Assembly: GCA_035623075.1 (NCBI GenBank)
Contig: DASPUC010000026.1
Location: forward strand, 62,001 to 126,000
DNA from: Nitrospiraceae bacterium
GTDB taxonomy: Bacteria; Nitrospirota; Nitrospiria; Nitrospirales; Nitrospiraceae
Direction: 5' to 3'
Length of the DNA stretch: 64,000 bases
Within the stretch, counting starts at the first letter, position 1; each line of letters starts with the position of its first letter. The position numbers and the translations under genes are program-made. Positions 55,600 to 63,572 of this stretch are shown here, piece by piece. The notes under the pieces are model-generated. The model made no database searches, had not been told where the DNA came from, and saw nothing but the letters and a program-made list of their open reading frames with translations.

Positions 55600-56889
55600 A
55601 TGCCAGAAGTCTATAACTGGCAACTGGGACGGAAGATGCTGTATCCGTATGAGGAGCGGCATCCGAAGTGGCAGTTTGCCTTTGTGTTCAACATCAATCG
55701 GTGTTTGGCCTGTCAGACCTGTTCGATGGCGGACAAGTCGACCTGGCTGTTTTCGAAGGGCCAGGAATACATGTGGTGGAACAACGTGGAGACCAAGCCC
55801 TACGGGGGGTATCCGCAGTTCTACGACGTGAAGATCACCCAGCTCATCGAGCAGGTGAACCCGGGGGGCCAGGTGTGGAATGTGCGGGTGGGCCGCAAGC
55901 ACCATGCGCCCTATGGGGTGTTCGAGGGGATGACCATCTTCGACGCGGGGGCCAAGATCGGCCAGGCGGCGATCGGTTACATCCCGACGGACCAGGAATG
56001 GCGGTTCGTCAATATCTATGAAGACACGGCGACCTCGATGCGGGCCCTCGTCGAAGGGATCGACAAGTCGGGCTTCAGCAAAGACGAGCCGTGGCGGCTC
56101 TCCGGCAGCAGTCTGCCGGAGCATGAGACGTTCTTCTTCTACCTCCAGCGGATCTGCAACCACTGCACGTACCCGGGCTGCCTGGCCGCCTGCCCCCGCA
56201 AGGCGATCTATAAGCGGCCGGAGGACGGCATCGTGTTGATCGACCAGAACCGCTGCCGGGGGTACAAGAAGTGCGTGGAACAGTGCCCCTTCAAGAAGCC
56301 GATGTACCGGGGCACGACGCGTGTGAGCGAGAAGTGCATCGCGTGCTATCCGCGCATTGAAGGCAAGGACCCCCTGACGGGGGGCGAGCCGATGGAAACG
56401 CGCTGTATGGCGGCCTGCGTGGGCAAGATCCGCATGCAGAGCCTGGTGCGCATCGGCGAGGATGGGTTGTGGGCCGAAGATCGGTGGCATCCCCTGTACT
56501 ACGCGATTCGCGTGGAGCAGGTGGCGCTCCCGCTGTATCCGCAGTGGGGCACCGAGCCCAACGGCTATTACATTCCGCCCCGGCACAGCCCGCGCGGCTA
56601 TGCCCGGCAGATGTTTGGCCCCGGGGTCGATAGTGCCATCGAGAAGTATCTCGTGCCCAGCCGGGAACTGTTGGCGGTGCTGCAGCTCTGGCGCGCCAGC
56701 CAGCAGATCATCTTCCGGTACGACGTCATTCCGGGCCCGAAGGTGTTTGAGACCCAGATTCACGGCAAGCGCTTCGAGATGTACAACGACACCGTGCTGG
56801 GCTTCAACAAGTCGGGCAAGGAAGTGGCCCGCATCCAGGTCGAAGAGCCGATCTATGTGCGGCCGGCCGAGCGCGTCAACTGGCTGTAA
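55600..56889 (+). CDS. nxrB: nitrite oxidoreductase beta subunit
   Basis: NxrB carries iron-sulfur clusters that pass electrons from NxrA to the membrane or cytochrome partner. The 429-residue protein has no signal peptide and may be co-exported with NxrA. Cysteine groups are C35/38/41 (CLACQTC), C186/189/194/198 (CNHCTYPGCLAACP), C219/225/229 (CRGYKKCVEQC), C246/249 (CIAC) and C269/273 (RCMAACVGK), the four-cluster set of this family. AGGAGG lies ahead of ATG 55600. Nucleotide bias matches nxrA. It is followed by a hairpin terminator; no gamma subunit (nxrC) is next to it. Confidence 0.96.
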   Translation: MPEVYNWQLGRKMLYPYEERHPKWQFAFVFNINRCLACQTCSMADKSTWLFSKGQEYMWWNNVETKPYGGYPQFYDVKITQLIEQVNPGGQVWNVRVGRKHHAPYGVFEGMTIFDAGAKIGQAAIGYIPTDQEWRFVNIYEDTATSMRALVEGIDKSGFSKDEPWRLSGSSLPEHETFFFYLQRICNHCTYPGCLAACPRKAIYKRPEDGIVLIDQNRCRGYKKCVEQCPFKKPMYRGTTRVSEKCIACYPRIEGKDPLTGGEPMETRCMAACVGKIRMQSLVRIGEDGLWAEDRWHPLYYAIRVEQVALPLYPQWGTEPNGYYIPPRHSPRGYARQMFGPGVDSAIEKYLVPSRELLAVLQLWRASQQIIFRYDVIPGPKVFETQIHGKRFEMYNDTVLGFNKSGKEVARIQVEEPIYVRPAERVNWL

Positions 56890-56909
56890 CAGTTAGCTAG
56901 TTGTTGCTT

Positions 56910-56953
56910 CACAGAGGGGCAGGGTTCCGCAAGGGGCCCTGCCCCTTCTGTGT
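56910..56953 (+). terminator. strong hairpin terminator after nxrB
   Basis: The arms CACAGAGGGGCAGGG and CCCTGCCCCTTCTGTG form a 14-15 base stem with a single bulge and a loop of about 13 bases, starting 21 bases after the nxrB stop. The T-run is short, so part of its role may be transcript stability. Confidence 0.85.
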
Positions 56954-57200
56954 AGAGGGGCGGTCACAGGACCCTCGGGGGCGGCTCCGCCTGCCTCCAC
57001 ACGAAGACGGCACACAGACCGAGCGCAGCGGGGGTTGTTCTATGGCGAGCACGCTCGGTGTGGCTCCGCTTTTTCTGCTTTCTTCCAGTCTTTTGGCTCA
57101 GCCTTTACTGCTCCCTTTGCACACTTGACGAGCCTTAGGGGGTCCAGTACAGTGGCCGCAGAAGCTATTCATCAATCACGAGCCGTGGGGACTCCTCAGC

Positions 57201-57530
57201 GTGACCTCCCGTCAGCAGCCGTCGCTTCCATTTGCAGCACAAGCCATTCCTTTCGACGAATTCCTTGCTTCAGGTAAACTGCCGGACGGCTATCTCACAA
57301 GTGAATACGTCGCGCAGCAATTCGTAGAGCGTCTTGTTCATTACATTCTCAGCGTTCCATCAGGAAGTTATACGATGGCTCAGCTGAGTCATCTTTTGGA
57401 ACAGCTCGATCCCCGGGCGCAGGTGTTTTTTTTCAAACGTCTCAAGGAAACCAGTCCGGATAGCCTGAAGGACTTTGCCCCGCTGTATTATGGCTTTATG
57501 AACGAATTTCACTCCCTTCTCTTCACATAA
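57201..57530 (+). CDS. hypothetical protein downstream of nxrB
   Basis: The 109-residue product from GTG 57201 is not recognised. It is helical with a charged centre (YVAQQFVERLVHYILSVPSG) and ends in aromatic-rich DFAPLYYGFMNEFHSLLFT. It has no signal peptide. About 310 bases with the terminator separate it from nxrB, so it is probably not part of the nxr transcript. A short GC-rich region with many CTCCGC words precedes it. It is a soluble small protein with open function. Confidence 0.5.
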   Translation: MTSRQQPSLPFAAQAIPFDEFLASGKLPDGYLTSEYVAQQFVERLVHYILSVPSGSYTMAQLSHLLEQLDPRAQVFFFKRLKETSPDSLKDFAPLYYGFMNEFHSLLFT

Positions 57531-57546
57531 CCCTAGAAAATTTTCC

Positions 57547-57574
57547 TTGTTGGGCGAGCATTCTCATGTATAAT
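57547..57574 (+). promoter_or_regulatory. sigma-70-like promoter candidate
   Basis: TTGTTG is followed by 16 bases and a perfect TATAAT. The -10 ends about 32 bases before ATG 57606, so it would drive the next gene independently of nxrAB. Confidence 0.55.
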
Positions 57575-57605
57575 TAGGTGATTGATCACCTTGCAAAGGA
57601 GTGTC

Positions 57606-57977
57606 ATGAATCCAACTTTACAGCGAGCCGTGACTAGCTTTTACAACCTCGTGTATGAAGCGCAGACATTTGCCACGACGATGGCCCGGATCGATACCGC
57701 GGAGCAGGAACACTATGCGGGTCGGATCGAGGGATTGAATTGGGTACTCGACCGCTGCCAGGAACTCGAAGACATGGATGCGAACTTGACACCATCCTCT
57801 CTTCAACGGGTTCTCACGGAAGTGAAGTCTGATCTGGATCACGAATTATCGGTCCAGCGGCGTGAGAAGGGCCGGCGGGCAGACGGTCGAGAGGAAGCGC
57901 TGAATTTTGTCGCTGATTACCTCTCCAGCCTGATCACCGCGACCGAAATAGAATCAGCCAAAACTCCTGCAATATAA
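57606..57977 (+). CDS. hypothetical helical protein
   Basis: The 123-residue protein starts at ATG 57606, with AAGGAG at optimal distance. It is fully helical and charged: VTSFYNLVYEAQTFATTMARIDTAEQEHYAGRIEGLNWVLDR, then a basic centre (RREKGRRADGREEAL) and a C-terminal AEI-like helix. There is no signal, cysteine or known motif. Its own promoter candidate lies upstream. It is not recognised. Confidence 0.65.
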   Translation: MNPTLQRAVTSFYNLVYEAQTFATTMARIDTAEQEHYAGRIEGLNWVLDRCQELEDMDANLTPSSLQRVLTEVKSDLDHELSVQRREKGRRADGREEALNFVADYLSSLITATEIESAKTPAI

Positions 57978-58043
57978 CTTCAACCCTCTTCTTCCAGTCC
58001 TAGCCTAGGTCCGTGCTGAGCGTTGCGGCTCGTGGCCGGTCGA

Positions 58044-58277
58044 ATGATGATACGCGAGTGGATCATATTCGCCCTCTGCCTCGGAGTTGGAGGCCATATT
58101 GCGCTGGGTGTCATTCTCCATGCTCCAGGGTATTGGCCGTGGAGCACAGCCGGATTCTACGGTCTCTTGAGTGGGCTCGGCTTATATGGTCTTGTACAGG
58201 CTGGGCGTGCAATCTGGAAAGCTCTCAAACCAAGTCCCAAGGACATCACCAAGAACGATCCAGGCACGTCCTGGTGA
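58044..58277 (+). CDS. small membrane protein with two TM helices
   Basis: About 77 residues from ATG 58044. Two hydrophobic segments (WIIFALCLGVGGHIALGVIL and TAGFYGLLSGLGLYGLVQAG) are joined by a Trp/Pro-containing turn (HAPGYWPW), with a basic end (KALKPSPKDITKND). Alternative starts at 58023 (TTG) and 58047 exist, and there is no strong ribosome site. Function unknown. Confidence 0.5.
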   Translation: MMIREWIIFALCLGVGGHIALGVILHAPGYWPWSTAGFYGLLSGLGLYGLVQAGRAIWKALKPSPKDITKNDPGTSW

Positions 58278-58345
58278 CCAAGCCAGGTGAGCGGGCTCTC
58301 TATCAACCATTGACCACTTAAATGGTATCTTCGTAGAATTCGGTC

Positions 58346-58636
58346 ATGCCTGAAATTCCTCGTAGACCCGGAAAGCCAACATGGCCTCCCAGCCAGCCTT
58401 CTCATCCTCGAGCAGCCAACTCACGCAGCGCACACGGCGAGGCTGAACAGTTTCGGTCTCTCAACGCCTCGTTGCTCTATTGCCCTCACTGCCGTATTGC
58501 GACGCCAACCCGAGAGCGACTCCTCCTCGTGTTGCCGACCGGAAACCTCTATGAATATCTGTGCCAAAACTGCGGATCGTCGACTGGGTCAAAAACGGAT
58601 GAGGAACAGGGGGGCAGTCCGGTGCTTCGACCCTAG
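58346..58636 (+). CDS. zinc-ribbon protein with basic Pro-rich N-terminus
   Basis: The 96-residue protein has a Pro/Arg-rich N-terminal region (PEIPRRPGKPTWPPSQPSHP) followed by CPHC and CQNC pairs about 25 residues apart, a zinc ribbon (YCPHCRIATPTRERLLLVLP and EYLCQNCGSSTGSK). The pattern CPHC...CQNC is seen in short conserved proteins of several phyla. It overlaps the inverted repeat after the stop. Function unassigned. Confidence 0.65.
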   Translation: MPEIPRRPGKPTWPPSQPSHPRAANSRSAHGEAEQFRSLNASLLYCPHCRIATPTRERLLLVLPTGNLYEYLCQNCGSSTGSKTDEEQGGSPVLRP

Positions 58637-58669
58637 CCGGCAATGATCCATCGTGCGACACCGGCTAGG
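58632..58669. terminator. inverted repeat between convergent genes
   Basis: The arms CCTAGCCGG (58632-58640) and CCGGCTAGG (58661-58669) are perfectly complementary over 9 bases with a 20-base loop. It overlaps the stop of the zinc-ribbon gene and may terminate transcription; there is no U-tract. Confidence 0.5.
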
Positions 58670-58774
58670 TCGCCTGCTCGATCGGAACGCAACAATTGAT
58701 TCAGCCCTGCACGTTGAAGAGCCACCGAGTATCGAGCGGTTCTGTGAAGGACTCACGGAGGGACAGCGGACACG

Positions 58775-59071
58775 TTACTGCGACAGGACCTGATCAAGAG
58801 GGATACCCTCTTCAATGAGCATGACCGGAATGTCTTCGCGGATCGGGTAGAGGATCCTCCGGTCGGCTCGGATCAAACCGCCATCGAGGGATTCGGTAAC
58901 CGGCTTCTGAGCCTTATTCTTTAACCTGCCCTGCTTGACTGCCTCGTTCAGCTTTCCAATGAGAGTCTCTTCAGCAAGCTGAACGGTTTGCTTGGTTTCC
59001 GGACAACAAAGAATCGCGAGGAGATCCTTGTCGAGATTGACAGTTCGACTGGATCCGCTGTTATCCGGCAT
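58775..59071 (-). CDS. Trm112-family protein
   Basis: The 98-residue protein has a Trm112-like layout: LDKDLLAILCCPETKQTVQLAEE with the first Cys pair, and GGLIRADRRILYPIREDIPVMLIEEGIPL, the family's C-terminal motif. Trm112 proteins serve as partners of methyltransferases, and bacterial versions are small. ATG 59071 follows AGGAG. The second Cys pair is absent, so the zinc site may be incomplete. Confidence 0.8.
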   Translation of the reverse strand: MPDNSGSSRTVNLDKDLLAILCCPETKQTVQLAEETLIGKLNEAVKQGRLKNKAQKPVTESLDGGLIRADRRILYPIREDIPVMLIEEGIPLDQVLSQ

Positions 59072-59237
59072 GGAACACGCTCCTGAGGAAATCCTGCTGA
59101 TCCGCGCTCCATGCTTAGAATAGACTAGGGGTACTCGCAAGATCAAGCGGACGCCTCTTCATCACACTCCATTTCTCTGTTCGATTTCTGCTACACTAAG
59201 CTCCCTTAAGCAAAGGTCTGGCGGACGGATTCAGGCT

Positions 59238-59855
59238 ATGGCAAAAACCCTGTGGCGCTCCTTCTTCGGCGGGCTGCTATTACTGGTCCCTGCCGGGGCC
59301 ACATTTTTGATCCTCTCCACGCTATTTCAGACTCTCGACCAACTCCTCATCGACGTGAGCGGTTCAAACACTCCCCTCAATGTTCCAGGCATGGGATTTT
59401 TGGTCCTTGTCCTCCTGGTATTGTTCACAGGCATCATCGCCACGCACGTAGTTGGACGACAGATCATCACACAAACAGAGCGACGGATCGAAAAAATTCC
59501 GCTCGTACGTAGTATCTACGTGACGATCAAGGGTATGACTGACCTCTTTAATTTTCGTTCGCGCTTTGGCCGCAGCACAGTCGTAGCGTTTCCCTTTCCC
59601 CGGGATGGTGTCTGGGCCTTGGGATTCGTGATGGGGACCGCTCCAAGCACCCTGCAGATCGTGCCGACGACGAATCTCCTGATGGTGTTTGTGCCCACAG
59701 CCATCCATCCCTTTACTGGCTATTTGGCCTTCGTCCCACAAGAGCAGCTCAGGCCGATCGGTTTGCCACCAGAAGAAGCCATGAAGATGGAATTTTCTGC
59801 TGGGCTCTATAAGCCACAGCATGGGTGGCTCAGGTCTCCAGAAACCCCTCCGTAG
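59238..59855 (+). CDS. DUF502-family membrane protein
   Basis: The 205-residue protein has two long N-terminal hydrophobic helices (GGLLLLVPAGATFLILSTLF and MGFLVLVLLVLFTGIIATHVV). A soluble part follows with the conserved IPLVRSIYVTIKGMTDLF and GVWALGFVMGTAPS of DUF502, and ends in LAFVPQEQLRPIGLPPEEAMKMEFSAGL. Function is not established; the family is widespread and membrane-bound. It is followed closely by an acetyltransferase gene. Confidence 0.9.
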   Translation: MAKTLWRSFFGGLLLLVPAGATFLILSTLFQTLDQLLIDVSGSNTPLNVPGMGFLVLVLLVLFTGIIATHVVGRQIITQTERRIEKIPLVRSIYVTIKGMTDLFNFRSRFGRSTVVAFPFPRDGVWALGFVMGTAPSTLQIVPTTNLLMVFVPTAIHPFTGYLAFVPQEQLRPIGLPPEEAMKMEFSAGLYKPQHGWLRSPETPP

Positions 59856-59860
59856 ACACC

Positions 59861-60370
59861 ATGTCCCTGCTTGAAGACCTGACCGTCAGACTAGCACGCC
59901 CGGATGACGTACCAACGATTGTAGCGTTCAGTACGGCGATGGCATTGGAAACTGAAGGCCGCCATCTCGATAGGGTGAGATTGCGGGAAGGGACGATCGC
60001 TATCCTCGAATCGCCCGCACATGGCCGCTTCATGGTCGCTGAGGTGACGCACCGTGGTCAAGTCCAACTTGCCGGGCAATTGATGATCACGTATGAGTGG
60101 AGCGACTGGCGCAATGCAGCTTTTTGGTGGATTCAAAGCGTCTACGTCGATCCGAAGTGGCGCCGCCGAGGTATATTCACGCGAATGCACCAGACCGTGA
60201 TGCAAGAAGCCAGAGCGCGAGTCGATGTCTGCGGCGTGAGACTCTACGTCGACAAAGACAATCCCATCGCTCACGCCACCTATGAGCGACTCGGGCTCAT
60301 CCGGTCGGCCTATCAGATCTACGAATCCGATTTTGTCCTTCCTCCTAAACCATCAAAGGAGCGCCGATGA
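59861..60370 (+). CDS. GNAT-family N-acetyltransferase
   Basis: The 169-residue protein has the GNAT fold: VRLARPDDVPTIVAFSTAMALETEG, FWWIQSVYVDPKWRRRGIFTRM with the RRRG acetyl-CoA motif, and LYVDKDNPIAHATYERLGL. ATG 59861 fits the start; an upstream Met overlaps the previous gene. The acceptor substrate is unknown. The stop overlaps the BamE-like gene by ATGA, so the genes are cotranscribed. Confidence 0.87.
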   Translation: MSLLEDLTVRLARPDDVPTIVAFSTAMALETEGRHLDRVRLREGTIAILESPAHGRFMVAEVTHRGQVQLAGQLMITYEWSDWRNAAFWWIQSVYVDPKWRRRGIFTRMHQTVMQEARARVDVCGVRLYVDKDNPIAHATYERLGLIRSAYQIYESDFVLPPKPSKERR

Positions 60371-60783
60371 ACCCGACCTTTCATAAAAACGGTGGGAGTT
60401 CTTACGTGAAACACTCAGTATTCGCCATGACGACGTGGGTTGTCTTTATGTTTGTGCTGGAAAGCGGATGTGCATTCGTCCGCGGCAATTATGGCGAAGA
60501 TTTGAACCAGGGGGATATATCAACGATCAAAAAAGGTGTGAGCACCAGGGCCGAGGTCGCAGCCATACTGGGTGCTCCTGATCGAATTGTCGAAGCCAAC
60601 GGCCGCGACATCTTTCACTATTATCACTACGATGTGAAATCAGGATATGTCATTATCTTCTCGCGGACTAACATCAAGAGCGATGATATCTTCGTCATTT
60701 TCAATAGCGCCGGCGTCGTAGAGGACGTCGTGGCGGGAAAGAAAAAACCTCCTCTTGAGTTCCAATTCTGGCCTTTCGACTAA
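60367..60783 (+). CDS. BamE/SmpA-like lipoprotein
   Basis: The 138-residue protein has a lipoprotein leader (VVFMFVLESGCAFVRG; lipobox ESGC). The short BamE-like domain follows: DISTIKKGVSTRAEVAAILGAPDRI, then a beta part HYYHYDVKSGYVIIFSR and DDIFVIFNSAGVVEDVVAG. BamE is part of the outer-membrane assembly machinery, but the similarity is in fold pattern, so a bona fide role is not proven. It ends with WPFD, as does the next gene's product. Confidence 0.75.
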   Translation: MNPTFHKNGGSSYVKHSVFAMTTWVVFMFVLESGCAFVRGNYGEDLNQGDISTIKKGVSTRAEVAAILGAPDRIVEANGRDIFHYYHYDVKSGYVIIFSRTNIKSDDIFVIFNSAGVVEDVVAGKKKPPLEFQFWPFD

Positions 60784-60807
60784 CCACCTCATCTTGCCAA
60801 CGGTCTA

Positions 60808-61248
60808 ATGATACGAAGGACGCAGACTTGTTTCTGGATCATTGCCTGGCTGTTCATGCTTTCCGGATGTCTGCGAGGTCCGGTGGCATGGCAGCGAGTC
60901 ACGCTCAACCAGCCCCTTTCCGAGGAGGATGTGAGTTTTGTGGTGAACGGGAAAACGAGTCTGTCGGAGGTCGTCGAACAACTGGGTGCACCCAATCAGA
61001 TGCTCTCATCCAACGGTGGGGTTGTGGCCCGGTATCAATTTACCGACGGGAAATACTTCCGAGTCGATTTCGGATGGGGGCTTCGCTTCCTCTCCCCGTT
61101 TTATTCGCCGGACCTCGTTCTTGGGGGAGGAGGGTCGGGCGCCGATCTGTTCCAGATTACCTACAACGACCATTGGATCGTTCAGGACCATGGCTTTGCG
61201 TTTCATTCACAGTTGTCTGAGTTCCGGCTCTGGCCGTTTCAGGACTAA
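60808..61248 (+). CDS. BamE/SmpA-like lipoprotein, paralogue
   Basis: The 146-residue protein is a paralogue of the preceding one: lipoprotein leader (WIIAWLFMLSGCLRGPV), DVSFVVNGKTSLSEVVEQLGAPNQML, and an end in EFRLWPFQD as against FQFWPFD. It has an insertion with a Gly-rich loop (PDLVLGGGGSGADLF). The order lipoprotein-lipoprotein is probably a tandem duplication. It is separated from its neighbour by 24 bases. Confidence 0.75.
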   Translation: MIRRTQTCFWIIAWLFMLSGCLRGPVAWQRVTLNQPLSEEDVSFVVNGKTSLSEVVEQLGAPNQMLSSNGGVVARYQFTDGKYFRVDFGWGLRFLSPFYSPDLVLGGGGSGADLFQITYNDHWIVQDHGFAFHSQLSEFRLWPFQD

Positions 61249-61320
61249 GCCTTGGCTCGGGACGCCGACTGCTTATAGTGAGAATTGCCGGTTGCTCTGC
61301 GTCCGTTTATAATCCTGCGC

Positions 61321-62178
61321 ATGATGCGACCTCCTCCCGACGACACTTCCTTTGAAGATTCCCTGACGCGATCTCCTTCCTACATTCCTGCCGACCACGA
61401 CACCGAATTTCTCCAACAGGACGAACTCCGTTCAGTTCGTCTTGGTTTGGAATTTCTCAAACCAGACTTGATCCAACGCAGAGAGGGCATTCGATCGACG
61501 GTCGTCGTGTTTGGAAGCTCGAGAATGACCGAACCAGTTAAGGCTCGACAGGCTTTGATCGAAGCTGAAGCAGAACTGTCGAAGCATCCCGGCGATCCAG
61601 CACACCGTCGAGCCGTCGCGGTGGCAACCCGGCGCGTCGCCCTCTCCCGGTATTACGACGAGGCACGTGAGTTTGGCCGACTGGTGTCGAGCACTTGCCA
61701 AGTCGATGGCCGCTGCGACTTTGTCGTCGTAACGGGCGGCGGTCCTGGAATTATGGAAGCGGCGAATCGCGGCGCGGCCGACGCGGGGGCGAAGTCCATC
61801 GGCCTGAACATCACCCTGCCGCACGAGCAACAGCCGAACCCTTACATCACACCGGAGCTATGTTTTCAATTTCGCTACTTCGCGATCAGGAAGATGCATT
61901 TCCTGCTTCGAGCCAAAGCCCTTGTTGCGTTCCCGGGCGGATTCGGCACCTTCGATGAACTCTTCGATGCTCTGACACTCCTTCAAACCGGGAAGGTGAC
62001 CGGCGTGAGCGTGGTCCTCGTCGGTCGGGATTTCTGGGAGCGGCTTATCAATTGGCCAATGCTGGTCGAGGACGGCCTGATTAGTCCAGAAGATCTCAAT
62101 CTTTTCCACTATGCAGAAACCGCCGCGGAAACGTGGCAAATCATCGCCGCTCATAATAACGTGACGCCAATAGGATGA
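61321..62178 (+). CDS. LOG-family Rossmann-fold protein (TIGR00730-like)
   Basis: The 285-residue protein has the lysine-decarboxylase-like fold: VVVFGSSRMTEPVKARQAL and FVVVTGGGPGIMEAANRGAADAG, and the PGGFGTFDELFDALTLLQTGKV signature with PGGxGTxxE. LOG proteins release cytokinin bases or act on nucleotide monophosphates. It has a longer N-terminal part than the core family. ATG 61321 is taken; an earlier ATG at 61285 is possible. The stop overlaps the next gene. Confidence 0.9.
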   Translation: MMRPPPDDTSFEDSLTRSPSYIPADHDTEFLQQDELRSVRLGLEFLKPDLIQRREGIRSTVVVFGSSRMTEPVKARQALIEAEAELSKHPGDPAHRRAVAVATRRVALSRYYDEAREFGRLVSSTCQVDGRCDFVVVTGGGPGIMEAANRGAADAGAKSIGLNITLPHEQQPNPYITPELCFQFRYFAIRKMHFLLRAKALVAFPGGFGTFDELFDALTLLQTGKVTGVSVVLVGRDFWERLINWPMLVEDGLISPEDLNLFHYAETAAETWQIIAAHNNVTPIG

Positions 62179-63572
62179 ACCTCTCATTTCACGGCGCTGC
62201 GCGGTCGGTCACGGGGAGCCGCCATCTTGTCGCAATCCCAGGTTGCAACGTGCTGATGGACTGCGGGATGTTTCAAGGGCGCCGCCAAGAAGCAGAGCGC
62301 CAGAATCGTCGCCTTGGTTTCGATCCCAAATCCATTGGAGCCGTGCTGTTGTCTCATGCCCATATCGACCATTCCGGCGCTCTGCCGATCTTGGCCAAAT
62401 ATGGGTTCTCTGGTAAGGTCCATATGACCCCTGCTACCGGCGATCTCACCACCGTCATGCTGGAAGATTCAGCTCACATTCAGGAGCATGATTGTGCCTA
62501 TGTAAACAAGCAGGAACGCCGACGAGGCAGACAGTGCATTCAACCGTTCTACGACAAGGACGATGTGCGCAAGATCGTGCGACAGTTCCGCGGCGCTCGC
62601 TATGGTGATACGGTCAAGATCGCTCCGCGCATTACGGCCTCCTTTCACGATGCCGGCCATATTCTGGGCTCGGCCGCGGTGCGGCTCAAATATTCGCATC
62701 GCGGGAACACGACAACGATCCTGTTCACCGGTGACCTGGGCCGCAAGTCGATGCCGATCTTGCGCGATCCGGCACCGCCTCCTGCTTGCGATATTCTGAT
62801 TATTGAATCGACCTATGGAGACCGATTGCATGAAGAGAGCCGCGAGGACATGATGGCAAAGGCGGAGGAGATCGTCACCTACATCAAAAAAACAGGCGGG
62901 AAGATCATTGTGCCGGCCTTTGCCGTCGGGCGGACCCAGGAAGTGGTCATGCGGATCAAAGATTTGGTTTCTGAAAGACGGATCGATCCGTTACCGATCT
63001 ACATCGATTCGCCGTTAGCTTCGAAAGCCACCGAGATCTTCCGCCGGCACCCTGAGTGTTACGACGAGGAAACGACAAAGACCTTTTCTGCAGACGATGA
63101 TCCTTTTGCTGCACGGTACATCCACTATATCTCCTCCATCGACGACAGCAAACGCCTGAACACCGCAAAAGGCCCCTGTGTAATTATTGCTGCCTCGGGG
63201 ATGTGCGAAGGCGGCCGCGTTCTCCACCACCTCAAACATGCGATACAAGACGAAGTCAATGTCATCGCGATCGTCGGCTTTCAAGCCGAACACACACTTG
63301 GTCGCCGATTAGTTGAAGGATGGGACGTCGTCCCGATTTTCGGGGTGCCGACACCACGGCGCGCAAGGGTGGTACGCTTTAACGGCTTTTCTGCTCACGC
63401 GGATCGGAATGAACTGTTGGACTATGTCCGATCGGTGATTCCATCTCCCGACAAAGTGTTTGTCGTCCACGGTGAAGAGAAACAGGCTCTGTCCCTAGCA
63501 GCCGCGCTCCAGAGTGAATATGCCGGCATGGACGTTGTGGTCCCGCAACAAGATTCTATCCATGAACTGTAA
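62175..63572 (+). CDS. beta-CASP metallo-beta-lactamase RNase-like protein
   Basis: The 465-residue protein has the MBL metal motif LLSHAHIDHSGALPIL (His61 onward), the upstream LMDCGMFQG, and further metal residues in FHDAGHILGSAAV and LFTGDLG. The beta-CASP part follows, with IIVPAFAVGRTQEVVMRI, the SPLASKATEIF region and the C-terminal FSAHADRNELLDYV. It fits the CPSF/RNA-processing exonuclease type. It may degrade or process RNA; the substrate is not known. Confidence 0.92.
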   Translation: MNLSFHGAARSVTGSRHLVAIPGCNVLMDCGMFQGRRQEAERQNRRLGFDPKSIGAVLLSHAHIDHSGALPILAKYGFSGKVHMTPATGDLTTVMLEDSAHIQEHDCAYVNKQERRRGRQCIQPFYDKDDVRKIVRQFRGARYGDTVKIAPRITASFHDAGHILGSAAVRLKYSHRGNTTTILFTGDLGRKSMPILRDPAPPPACDILIIESTYGDRLHEESREDMMAKAEEIVTYIKKTGGKIIVPAFAVGRTQEVVMRIKDLVSERRIDPLPIYIDSPLASKATEIFRRHPECYDEETTKTFSADDDPFAARYIHYISSIDDSKRLNTAKGPCVIIAASGMCEGGRVLHHLKHAIQDEVNVIAIVGFQAEHTLGRRLVEGWDVVPIFGVPTPRRARVVRFNGFSAHADRNELLDYVRSVIPSPDKVFVVHGEEKQALSLAAALQSEYAGMDVVVPQQDSIHEL

